NCBI GenBank assembly: GCA_025618425.1 | Contig: CM046832.1 | Coordinates: 22,187,917 to 22,251,916, forward strand | DNA from: Heliocidaris tuberculata | Lineage: Eukaryota > Echinodermata > Echinoidea > Camarodonta > Echinometridae | Direction of reading: 5' to 3' | DNA: 64,000 nucleotides | In this document: piece by piece, positions 46,364 through 57,700 of the stretch | How the letters are laid out: each line of letters opens with the position of its first letter | How positions within the stretch are numbered: position 1 is the first letter of the stretch | Notes under the pieces: model-generated | What the model was told of the DNA's origin: nothing | What the model saw: the letters and a program-made list of their open reading frames with translations, nothing else | The model's database searches: none | Program-made: the position numbers and the translations under genes

Positions 46364-48090
46364 ATCACATTTTTTGACTTTTGAGTTTCTCCTCCAAGTC
46401 AAAAAGTCCCATAGTCACTGTAGATCTAGATGTAGTGTAGTCGAGTGTCTACGTCTACGACTATGAGTATGGTGCTGTTTTAAGCACTGTGCCTATAGGC
46501 AAAAATGGTGAGGTAGAGTCTACCTCACCCGAATGCTTTACGACAACAACCTACCCCTGCCCGTTGGGCAGTAATGTCAGCAAGAAGAAAAATGCAAGTC
46601 GGAAATGAAAACAAAATACACAAAATGTCATGATAAATATATAGGGTCTACGTGGACTCACCTGATTTTTGAAATAATCCCAGATTTACAGAAATTTTAC
46701 CCCGTTTTTCCATGTTGTCAACTGGGTTATCGCAAGTAAATCTGTCAGGCGAATGGAATATACGTATTAGTGAACGTACGTGCGACTACGTAGGGCTCTG
46801 CCAGGTCCCAGCCATAGGTAAGCACATAACGGATGACCACAACGGGAATGCCTGGGGCAGACTTCGGTCTATGTAGGAGAGGGATTCCGTGAAGCCAGAC
46901 ATAGTCTCAGCGGAGCATATCCCCGAACCAAATAGACTGATTTTTCGGTCTTGGAAAGGGGTCCTAAGAAAGCTACGCAGGTCCTAAAGCTAAGCACCCT
47001 GCAATGTGATGCGTACAATGCGCCAAAATTCTGCTGTGACTCACTCATAGGCCCTTGCCTATGTGGGACTGTGTCCAACATTCACTGTTGCAGCAGTCAC
47101 AAACAGACAACAAAATTGCTCTAATGAAGATTTAATTTTCTTAAATTTGCTAGATTACCTGATTCAGGGACTCTTCAACTCTTATTGTGCCACAAATTTG
47201 GGGATTCAGAATTGAAAATGAAATTTCAAATAATTATTTTCCTCTCATGTATGAATTGTCTAGACTGGAAAAAGGCCTGCTGATACACACAAAAGCTAAA
47301 TTGAAGCCTATTCACCCATAAAAGCTAGTCTGGAGTACAAGGTTATCCTCAGATAAGCTTGTACATGTATAAGTGGCTGTGACTGAGCAATGACAGTATC
47401 TTTGTGATATTATTTATTTGGAAATCAGGGTGAAATTCACATCAGTTGGCTTCAAAATCAAAAGATTTGCATTAATTTCACTCACACATATGCGACATTA
47501 TTGTAGATTAACTTCGCACTCCGTACCTTTGTACCACAAAGAATTGCCTCCCATAGCAAGTAAATGATCTCTAGCACATATGTGTGCTGGAAAGGAGCAA
47601 GATCGCTGGCCAAAAACAGTGAAAATTTCACTTGATCAAGTCTCAAGATGATAAAGACCCTATTGAAGAATTTGGCATTAAATCAGATATTCTTTAATTC
47701 TTGAGTGTAAAAGGAAGTATTTTCTCCAAATTTTGCTGATTAAATGGGTGATTTACCTCTTCAACTTAGAGGTCGTGACCGCCGCCGAAATTGACACAGC
47801 CCCACATTGTGATTGTTCCACATAGTGATGGTTCATTTATTATTTGTGCGTAGCTTTAGGACCCTTTCATTTTGTCGAACAAATTTGACACTGCCATCGA
47901 TATGGATTTGAAAATGGTAGTTACTGACAATTGTTCGCCCCTATTTTCTCAACGATTCAACTTCAGAATATGTACATGTAGAACTGGCAAGATAGAGAAA
48001 GGAAATTTGCATCAACCACTGAATTAAATGTTTTTTTAGCCACTGAAAACTAATTGTGTAGCTTTAGGCCCATCATATAGGCCTAATAGG

Positions 48091-51000
48091 TGTGAAAGTG
48101 GAGGCTGGACCTGAGACTCGAGAGGAAATCATCGGGCAGTAGAGGTGCACAGCCAATATGGGAGACTCTTTCCCATTTGGGAGACTGCCTCCAATTGTTG
48201 GAAACTTTTGTCAAGAATTTTAGTACATGTAGCTTGTTTGGGAGACAATCTTCGGATACTAATTTTCTTTGTTTACAATTGCTGCAAAGGGATCACCTTG
48301 GCTCAACTTGAAAATGTGATTTAAGCAGATTGCTCATGAAAAATTACTCCTTTTGACTGTCTACCTTAAAAATTCACCTTATACTTTTGTTTTTATCAGA
48401 ATGATATAACATTTTTTGTTGTTATCCACACACAAAACAAATGGGCTTTTGATCTCATAGAGGAAAAAATTTGGCCCCCGAAATTTTTGAAAGAGTCACC
48501 CTAAATGAGAAAAGAGCCATCGTCAAATGATATTTCTGCCTATGGGTCGTAGTGCATTAAGATCTCTGAACACAATAGGTGGACTTTTAAGTAGCCCTCG
48601 CGAAAGAAAGAAATTATTATTTTTACACTGGTTCAGAGAAATTTGACATTTGAAGCATAAAGTTTTGCCTTTGGTGATTTTTTTTGTGCTATTTCTTTAT
48701 TGTATACTATCACATTTGTTTTTGTGTACATTTACAATGTATGTAAAACCCAGAGCAAGAGGTATTTCATTGGTCATAATTTGTGTCACATGCAGTGGAC
48801 CAACAGGAAATGTGGTAAGAGGGCATTCAAAGCTATGAAATTCAAGTTGTCATTAAAGTATTCTCCAAGGAGATGTTTAGCAAAGTATATGCAGAATGGT
48901 TCATCATCCTGTTGGTTTTGGCAATGAAGCTGCAGTTTGTGAATGGTTTCAAGATTTTTAATTGGTTGACTCATTATCTTGGTTTAAAAAAAAAATCTAA
49001 AATTGACTTGCCATGTAACTTATATTGTAAACTCTACCACCAGCCAGTATCCTACAATGTAATTTCTATATTACTTGATGGAAAATAAATTTCTGTGTAA
49101 CTTGTTGAGATGCAATGTAGTAAGACCCAAACAGAAATAAGACCAAATTTTTTAAATGCGGAAGTCCACCTTCATATACCGTAGGTCACCTTCATATGCC
49201 ATAGTTATTGTTAATAAGAGGAGAAAATTAATTAGAGAAACAGATCAGTGAAATTTTGAGGAAACTCTGATGAAGGATAAGAAAGTTATGAATTTTATAA
49301 ATAGTACACCTGTATAGAATTGGCAGCTTTGTGACGTAAATTGTACATACCTTTGGAGCACCTTTTCCATTCGCTTTGTCTTAAAGGTAACAGATAGTTT
49401 TGGGAAGCCCTCAAAAACTTTTCGTGAGATTTCTTTGATTTTACTTAATAAATAGCAGGGTACTAACATAACTAAGATGCTGTGAAGTTTTTTCCTCCTC
49501 AAGTGAAATATTTATTGAATGAGAGGTGAAAAGTAATAAAAATCCCTGGCCCAAAAAAGAGGGGATGTAAATTAAAACAACGGCCACACACACACTACTC
49601 ACATGAGGATTGCTGTGTGTATAGAATACGCTACACATAGTGCGAAACGCTGGGTTCATTGTGCGGGGAACCTTCGGGTGGATATGGTCTTAGCGTGAAG
49701 CAGTGAAAAGCCGTTACCAAGCGTTTCTTACAGATATCTACACTAAAATTTGTTCGAAATCGTGAATGGAATGTTGAATAATCTCGTACATGTGTCTTAT
49801 GATAAAAGGAGAATAGTATGTGACTATGTTAGATAAGTTTCTTGCCAGTATGAATTTTGCTACCGAGACTGTCTATGAGCTTTAAATACATGTATGACTC
49901 ATAAATTTCCATTTTATTTGTTGTCAATGAAGTCTGTTTCATAATGTATACAGATGACAGTAATACAAGATTTTCTTAATACTCCAAAACATTGTTTTAT
50001 CAAACATGATTTTATTAAATATACATATAGTTGAGGGTGGATTGGCCACTGAATTTTCTGAGATTGTAACAATCAAATGAAACAAGAGATGAACTGAATA
50101 TAATGTGCAAGATCACTCAACAAAAATAGCAGCAGGAGTCTATTCTGTTCAGAAAAAATTGCCATACCCATGACCATCATAGTTGTAGGGAACTGAGATG
50201 AACTTGTTAAAATGAAATCTTCTTGATACAGTTCAATTTTGGATTTTTACTCTATATATTTAGAAAAGGTTTTTTAATTAATTGTCAGTGACAAATGTAG
50301 ATTCTTTCTATTAAACTGATACTACTGCCATGTTGGGGCTTGAACCCACGACTTTCAGTTCCCCAGTCATGTCTGCAGCATCTACTTGTATATTCTCAAA
50401 TACATCTATATTCTTTTGTTTCTTAGATCTCGACAAAAAAACATAACTGTAAGCAGTATTTTGCAGTTTGAAATTGTAATTTATTTAGTAAGTGGAAATT
50501 GCAATGACCAATAGAGGTTTGTTGGAATTTCTGTAAGGAAGTTTCACTTCGAAAATAGCAAATCCAATACAATTTGTATTGGTAACTTATGTGTACTCAT
50601 AGTTGCCACTGTAATAGATCGCGAATTATCCTCTAATTTTTTTTTCTCAAAATGACAGGAGGTTTCATCAGTGCCACATGTTAATTTTTTTTCCAGCTAT
50701 ATGTACTGTATGAATTTTTCCCTGCCATGTATTATTTTAGCAAGATGACTCGAAGGTGCCAACCATGCCATGTGTTCAAGATTTTGTTGTTACATGTATT
50801 TTCCATAAAATATCATTTGCCTACTAAAACAATCGGTTTTAAATGAAAGTCAAGAGTAGTCATAAATTATTTGTGAATACAATGTCAGCATACATACATG
50901 TTTACATAGAGTAGGGTCTGTGCATGGCACTACTGTCTTTAATGGAATCTTGAAACATGTGCCTTGCTCATTAATCATCAAATTTAATATACTTACCATA

Positions 51001-51185
51001 CCAATGCTCTAAAGAAACATTAATATCATACCAGCGTTATGAGACATTTTGATTCTACAGTTGGATGTTACATGTACATTCAGTAACACTGCCCAAAATA
51101 AAACATTAGTTTGATACAAAGGATATGTGATGGAGAAACCCAGAACAGACTTATACAGGAGGTGACCAACTCCATTAAGTATATT
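48091..51185. other. AT-rich DNA, no gene seen
   Basis: No TIR element, long repeat or conserved coding motif was recognised apart from a weak B-box near 50340. Short ORFs lack domains and splice context. Confidence 0.55.
50300..50400 (-). mobile_element. Possible tRNA-derived SINE fragment
   Basis: On the minus strand, GTGGGTTCAAGCCCC is a good B box. I see no convincing A box and no body, so this is a weak call. Confidence 0.3.
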
Positions 51186-51189
51186 ATAG

Positions 51190-51952
51190 TAACCCTAAAA
51201 GGGCCGGGGGGGGGGGGGGGCAGAATCCACCCCCCTAGACGTTTCACGCGATATGTTTGCAACGCGCAAAACAGTCGCCGCGGCCTTTCAGGACTTTTTT
51301 CTTTCGAAACTCACGCATCTTTTGAGACCAAATTCGTGATGTCCGGACATGCGGTTCGAAGTTGCGCAACATTTCGTACTTGCACGTCACATCAAAAATT
51401 TGCTCAAAAACATGATTTCATGTATAATTTCAATACAAAATGTGTTTTCAGCCAAAATTTATAAATCTGTGAATATTTTTAATTTTATTGATTTAAAATT
51501 AATTTATTTTATGCTGTTTATGATTGCAAAAATGTTCTCGACAAATATCATAAAAAAACAACAATAAGAAACAAAAGGTAAAAAAACAAAGAAATACATA
51601 AGAAATTTCAAAACAATAAAATACATAAGAAATAATTTTGATACCGAATTTTTTTCAAAGTATATTTGCTAAGAATACTGGAAAGAGTGTCTAGACCAAA
51701 AATTAGCATTTTTTGGAGCTTTATTTAATGATTTAGAGCAAAATTCTAATTTCATGCATAAATTAGCATAATAAATGTGAACTTATTTTGGAGGATTTAA
51801 CTATACAGTGTTGTAGATTACGTTGTGGACGACGTGCGTGCCGATTTTCTGCGCAATCGTGCTGTCGATGGTCGAGATCTGGGGGGGGGGGGCAGAATCC
51901 CCCCCCCCCCGGCTGTGAGATGATGAAAATAACCCGGCCTATTTAGGGTTAA
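51190..51952. mobile_element. TIR element with paired poly-G/poly-C ends
   Basis: Ends AACCCTAAAAGGGCCGGG at 51191 and, in complement, AACCCTAAATAGGCCGGG ending 51950 (16 of 18 match). Just inside each end is a G run, 'cagaatcc', then a C run (51209-51236 and 51881-51910), which can fold on itself. The interior is AT-rich with no gene. No TSD could be assigned. Confidence 0.6.
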
Positions 51953-52197
51953 AGTTCTATTGAATGGACATGCAAGTCTCAGTGATGTGGAGTCGGTTAG
52001 GACACGTCCTCTTCAATATGGACATTTAGCAAATCAAATCAGATTATTGCGATCTCTACTGTTCTCTCTTTGAAGTGCCATGGGGATGACGTAACTGCTG
52101 CTCTGTCTTTAGTTCTATTCAGAGTGTGCACATGGAAGGCATAGAAGTTCCATATTGAATATGGGGTAGACTCAATGGAACAAAAGGGATTTTGTGT

Positions 52198-52613
52198 TTA
52201 ACCCTTTCAGGACAGGAATTATTTAAGGGCTAAATTTATCACATTTTGTTCTTCAAATTGGCAATAATAATTTTTTCCTTTTAATGCTACATGGTTCTAA
52301 TAAGATGTAATGTCTTTGAAAACAATATGCATGGTTAGGAACTTTGTCAAAAGTTGAAAAAATTGCCAATTTCGATCAAAAAGCAATGATTTTGAACCTC
52401 TCAATATGTTGCCAATTTAAGGATTTTAAAGCTTATTCTCGTTTTTAAAATTCCTGACATCAAATGTAATATGGCCATGCAACAAAAATGGATGTGGTGT
52501 GTGCAGAAAATTTTTCTCTTTTTGCTCATACATATGGTATATTTTTTAGAGCTCTGAATCAAAAGTCATTGAGCCAAACCACAAAATGTGGTCAATTGTC
52601 TTGAAAGGGTTAA
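52198..52613. mobile_element. TTAA-flanked MITE, 408 bp
   Basis: TTAA at 52198-52201 and 52610-52613 flank ends CCCTTTCAGGAC and, in complement, CCCTTTCAAGAC. AT-rich interior without an ORF of note. Confidence 0.75.
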
Positions 52614-52729
52614 GAAGTGGAAAATCTGCAGTATGTAGGTATGTATACAAGTCTATGTCAATGTAGGCCTATATCACCTCCTACTTGATATGTGCATTTA
52701 TAGCATTAGCTTCTTGTACCACTTACATG

Positions 52730-53052
52730 TATAGGCTTTTTACACTTAATTATTTTTACCCTGTACTATCCTGAACCCCGGAATTATTTTTTTGCTGTTC
52801 TCATTTGCAGTTTTATTCCTCTCCTATCTCCCTAGCCAGAGCGCTTAGCCCCACCTTTGGTAGGGCTAACCCTGCTCTTTTCCAGGGCTAAAATAATCCT
52901 GTACTATCGTGGAGTTACCACACTTTGGTAAAATGCAATGTGAACAGAAAGTGGGCTAAGTTTAGTCCGGTACTATAAGTGGGGTTAAATCCTTGTTTAG
53001 CTCCAGTGATGTACGGGATTAAGCAATATTTTGCAAGTGTAAAAAGCCTATA
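52730..53052. mobile_element. MITE with perfect 18-bp TIRs, 323 bp
   Basis: TATAGGCTTTTTACACTT at 52730-52747 and its exact complement at 53035-53052. The outer TA or TATA may be the TSD. Internal inverted 'gggctaa'/'ttagccc' segments are also present (52855-52970). Confidence 0.8.
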
Positions 53053-53102
53053 AGGCTTTCATGCAAGTACTGGGTTGTAATGATATTTCAGAATACCGAA
53101 TA

Positions 53103-53272
53103 GCCAGAATAGCCTGGTGGTTAAGTCGCTGCCTGGCAAGCAGTAGATGACAGGTGCGAATCCCGCTGGTTCCAATTTTTTCTGACTTGTGATTTTCATT
53201 ACAGATCAAGCATAGATCTTTAACACTGGGAGTAATGGCTAAAAATTTGTTTACAAATTAGAATTCCTCCCA
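53103..53272 (+). mobile_element. tRNA-derived SINE, copy 1
   Basis: 'agaatagcctggtggttaag' begins the unit. A-box-like TGGTTAAGTCG and B-box-like GGTGCGAATCCC follow, then 'ttccaattttttctgactt' and 'ctttaacactgggag'. The unit is nearly identical to 53895-54045 and directly abuts the TTAA MITE at 53273. Confidence 0.7.
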
Positions 53273-53781
53273 TTAAAGGCATTGATTAACTTCGCCCAGG
53301 ATTGAAAAAAAAAATCACTGTTCCAGCTAATGCTGTAATCATAATTGCAAATGCTGTAATCATAATTGCAAACCTTTAGCTCAGACAGGAATCACCTGAG
53401 TTTTATAAGCTGATCGGTCGTTTATATATCAAGATATTTACGATGGAACATTGATGTCGGGATAGAGTACCACCGAACCCTAAAGAACTCTTACGGTTGG
53501 CATACCTCGCTCTATCACAAGATACCGTACGGGCTGGAAACCCGCTCTGAAATCGCCAAGCGCTGGTGCTTGGTTTTTGTGACTGCAGCGCAGCGAAGAA
53601 GCCGAGCGACTTGCGCTAGCGATTGATCGCGATTTTCTCTTTTTTAGGATAGTAAACGGGTTCCATTTTCTCTCATACTTTCACATATCCTTAATTATAT
53701 ATGTAGTTAGAGGACTGTACACAATTCACTGGCATTTGAGCTGATTTTACAATTTTTCACAAAGTTAATCAATCACTTTAA
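53273..53781. mobile_element. TTAA-flanked MITE, sister copy 1
   Basis: TTAA at 53273-53276 and 53778-53781. Ends AGGCATTGATTAACTTCG and, in complement, AGTGATTGATTAACTTTG. The interior has a CpG-rich core ('gcgcagcgaagaagccgagc'). It is 509 bp including TTAAs, 21 bp longer than its sister at 54232 because 'atgctgtaatcataattgcaa' is duplicated near 53330-53371. Confidence 0.85.
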
Positions 53782-53894
53782 GCTTCTTCATTTACAAACT
53801 ATTGCCATGGCGGACCGTTGGATATTAATGAGTGAGAAAGAAGAAAAAAGAGGATCTTAGGTATTTGATTCCAGTTCATCGTGACTTGGCCATT

Positions 53895-54045
53895 GACAAG
53901 AATAGCCTGATGGTTAAGTCGCTGCCCGGCAAGCAGTAGATGACAGGTTCGAATCCCGCTGGTTCCAATTTTTTCTGACTTGTGATTTTCATTACAGATC
54001 GAGCATACAATCTTTAACACTGGGAGAAATGCCTAAAAATTTTGT
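53895..54045 (+). mobile_element. tRNA-derived SINE, copy 2
   Basis: Closely matches 53103-53260 but has the better B box GGTTCGAATCCC and A box TGGTTAAGTCG. It is separated from the next MITE by about 185 bp of unique DNA, unlike copy 1. Confidence 0.7.
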
Positions 54046-54231
54046 CACCTTGCTCTGCAGATATTCCTTTTTTGTAATGCCTCACCGACACATGAGAAGT
54101 AGCATACAACAACAATAACAACAACGAAAAAGAAAAGAAAGAAAAAGACATGTCTGACAAGACGGCAAAATATCAATATTTTGTGTTATCTGTTTCCTTA
54201 GCCATTGCTCCATTGCCATTTTCATGTTGTG

Positions 54232-54719
54232 TTAAAGGCATTGATTAACTTTGCCCAGGATTGAAAAAAAAAATCACTGTTCCAGCCAATGCTGTAATCA
54301 TAATTGCAAACCTTTAGCTCAGACAGGAATCGCCTGAGTTTTATAAGCTGATCGGTCGTTTATATATCAAGATACTTACGATTGAACATTGATGTCGGGA
54401 TAGAGTACCACCTAACCCTAAAGAACTCTTACGGTTGGCATACCTCGCTCTGTCACAGAATACCGTACGGGCTGGAAACCCGCTCTGAAATCGCCAAGCG
54501 CTGGTGCTTGGTTATTGTGACTGCAGCGCAGCGAAGAAGCCGAGCGACTTGCGCTAGCGATTGATCGCGATTTTCTCTTTTTTAGGATAGTAAACGGGTT
54601 CCATTTTCTCTCATACTTTCACATATCCTTAATTATATATGTAGTTAGAGGACTGCACACAATTCACTGGCATTTGAACTGATTTTACAATTTTTCACAA
54701 AGTTAATCAATCACTTTAA
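54232..54719. mobile_element. TTAA-flanked MITE, sister copy 2
   Basis: TTAA at 54232-54235 and 54716-54719, same TIRs and CpG-rich core as 53273-53781, with only a few base differences by eye. 488 bp including TTAAs. Confidence 0.85.
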
Positions 54720-57700
54720 ATGTAGCTTGTGTTGTATTTTGTTCTGTTTTGAATGATCAGTGTCAGATGATTTTAAATTGCATTGATAAGGATTTATGCA
54801 GTCTTTGTGCATGGACATGTAAGTTATGATATGATATAAAAACCATACTGTTTTCCATGTAAAACATATGTAACATACATTTACTTTTTTTTTTTTTTCA
54901 TTATTTATTTTTTTCTTCTGACTGATAATATGTTTCAAGAATCAAGATACTACATGTACATGTCATGTACATGTATTCTGACATGGTACAGTTTATTAAT
55001 GATGTGTATGAACAGCACTTCATTCTGCCAAAGAAATGAAGGGAAATTTTAATTAGGTTTTCAGGATTGTCATTTTTTTTTCTTCAAGAACTAAAGAAAT
55101 ACATGTTGATTTGCTTGGAGAAATATTAATAACATTGAAATAGTTGGAAATAGTCTAGTATTCGATGGCCACTCTCAAATGTATTCCTATTAAACTGTAA
55201 GATTATCTGCCTTATTATTTAGGCGTAGTGAGTAAATCCTTTTTTCAAAAAGTTTCATATTTTAAGTTTTCTTTTAGTTGGTAGGTGAATCATTACAATA
55301 TGGTGTTTGTTCTCATTGTAAGAGGGCAGTAAGCATGATCATCTGAATTGTATTCATAAGGCTAGTTCACACAAGGAAAATCTGAGAGAGGAATCACCAT
55401 TCACATCTCTCATTTTTGATTGAGATACATTGATTTTCGAACAGAATCTCACCAGTGAGAGATTTTGTTCACATGCATGCTGCACACACGCACACAAAAG
55501 AAATTCTAATTGTGGATCAATTTTTTAATTTGTATATGAAGCAACTCAAATTTTAGGATTGCTTTGTGACCTAACTACATGTACATGTAGGCCTAGACTT
55601 AATACTGTTGGTGTTTTTTATCACTTCAGTCATTATGTCTGGCTTTGCTCATCATTGTTGAGTTAAGAGATTAAACCCATATAACATACATTGCTATATA
55701 AAAAAGGGAGCTTAGTTTCATTCCACAGATGATTTTTAGTATACCTGCAACGTACACATGTAAATGTACATGTATAGTGTCATTAGTGGGGCTTGAAGTA
55801 AGAAACAAGGTGCTTAGTTTTCCTTGTGAGAACAAGCAATTTAGTCTTGTGGAGTCTCAGCTGCATTTACATGGACCTTCCTATAGAGTAGACCTCAGGT
55901 GCAGTGAGTGATCTATCTCAGTGCTATTACAACCCTATTGCCGGTCTTAATGGGTTGATTGATTGGATTATGTGCTAATACATCATGTGGAGAAAATGAC
56001 TTAGTCTCTAGAAACGAAATCTCAAGTCCGCCTGGAATCAGCAGTGTACATGAAGGAAGATAGCAAGGCAAGATAATGCCATTTAAATGTCATAAAGTGA
56101 TTCGATATGAAAAATGAGTGGATTACGTACATTACATAAATCCCCAAAGCAGAAATGGCTGTGATGATAACAATCATGATATTCTCCCTTTTTTATTTTG
56201 AGCCCTTGCCTAGAGGCTAGAGAAATTTATTCCAGAAACTTTGCATAAAAGGTTATTGACTCATGTGTGCATACATGTTATGTATAGATCTATAGAGAGA
56301 AAAAAAATGACTCTTTATTTCTTGTCACTTTGTTGGCCTACAGGAAATTCATATTCTGAGGAGGTTGAAATCGACAACACAATGGTCATATTTGTACATG
56401 TGCATCTAGAGTATATTGTGTGCATTCAGTAGGCCTACAGTGTACAGCTATAATACATACAAAGAAGATGCTGTCAGACGTACAGGTACATGTATGTATT
56501 GTAGGTAGGCCTACACTGTGATGCACCTTTTGCCAGCTAGCAAAGTTTGTTGATATGAAATTACAATTCAAGGGCCACTTTAAAGTCACAATATATTTGT
56601 TATGAATTTCATGTATAACCAAATATTTCACATTGGGCTGCATATCTATCTGAAGCATTTGGGGCATTTATAAGATTAGCAATTGAGACAAACAGAAACA
56701 GTGTGTTCAGTGATAATGTTAAAATGAAATGGCTAGGGATTTTTGTTGTGTTTTTCAAATTGCATGTATGAAACCTACTCGGCAAATATACAAAATATAA
56801 GATTGTTAATTTTTCTTGTAACTCAATGGTAATCTTTTCCATGAAACTTTCAAATTTGCCATTTTGAGCTTGGAAGCAAAAGTACCCTAGGGCTTCATTT
56901 ATTAAATAAAAAGGGGGAAAAAAATGCTGATAGGTTGCCCCATCCCCGTCTGTATTTCTTCCAACTCTCAGCTGTGCATGCATGCCATTTTCTAGCCCAC
57001 TACAATCCAATTAATTTTGTGATGGACTTAGCAGTCTACTCTGATTCCCATCTTCTTACATTGTACATCACTTTGAAAGGGTACCATTGCCAGTAATAGC
57101 TTTAACAGAACAATTGATGCCCTGAACGTCAGTATCGGGATCACTGTATAATGGATGCATATTAGCCGCCTTTTTCCATGTGAGGATATTGGTGAACATG
57201 AATCACACAAGAATACACCCGAGTTGAGAGTCTTTTTTAGATCCGGGAAATAAACAAAATAAAACAAGCATGGTGCTATGGGGGATGCCAAGGAGGAAAT
57301 TGGAGATTGAAATCCAAAAAGAGCTCCTGAGGACAAAAACAAGAAAAAAAAAAAGGGGGAGCAATTATTACATCATTGGTAAACGTTCAGAGGAAGAAGT
57401 TGATGTGGCCATCATTCTTAGGCTACTGTATAGCACCTAGCAGTTTTAATAGCGCAATGATATAATTTTCATAAAAGATCTTTAAATGAAAATAAAGAAT
57501 TAAAAAAATGAATCGAGATACCCAGTTGTAGGAGAGTGCACTCTCATGTGTGCACATCGGGTCATATGCATAGGAGTACATTGCTCGTCTAAAAAGTAGC
57601 CAATTTTAGACGAGCTCTATGTACATTTCCTACATGAAGTTAATGTAGCCTTTGAGGAAACGAGAAACAAAGCAGCTGTGCTGGAGATCACAGAGCACAG

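Larger units (their letters stand above)
43930..48090. repeat. Composite repeat, copy B, with ~350-bp inverted arms
   Basis: Arms 43931-44300 and about 47040-47375 are inverted complements (shared 'tgtacaagcttatctga.gataa', 'gggtgaataggcttcaa', 'gaatccccaaatttgtgg' and 'gcaagggcctatgagt'). The left arm carries a direct duplication of about 24 bp at 43977-44024. Between the arms lies the centre (44302-44336 plus 46364-47000), split by the transposon 44337-46355. Blocks D, E and F follow to 48085. Homologous blocks lie in GDI intron 1 at 13790-17440. No coding sequence was found. Confidence 0.8.

Noticed and set aside
48650..48927. ORFs of 62-75 codons with a hydrophobic start
   Set aside because: No conserved motif, overlapping frames open alike, AT-rich context.
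56609..57342. Minus-strand ORFs of 104 and 133 codons
   Set aside because: No recognisable motif, plausible by chance in AT-rich DNA, no supporting splice sites.
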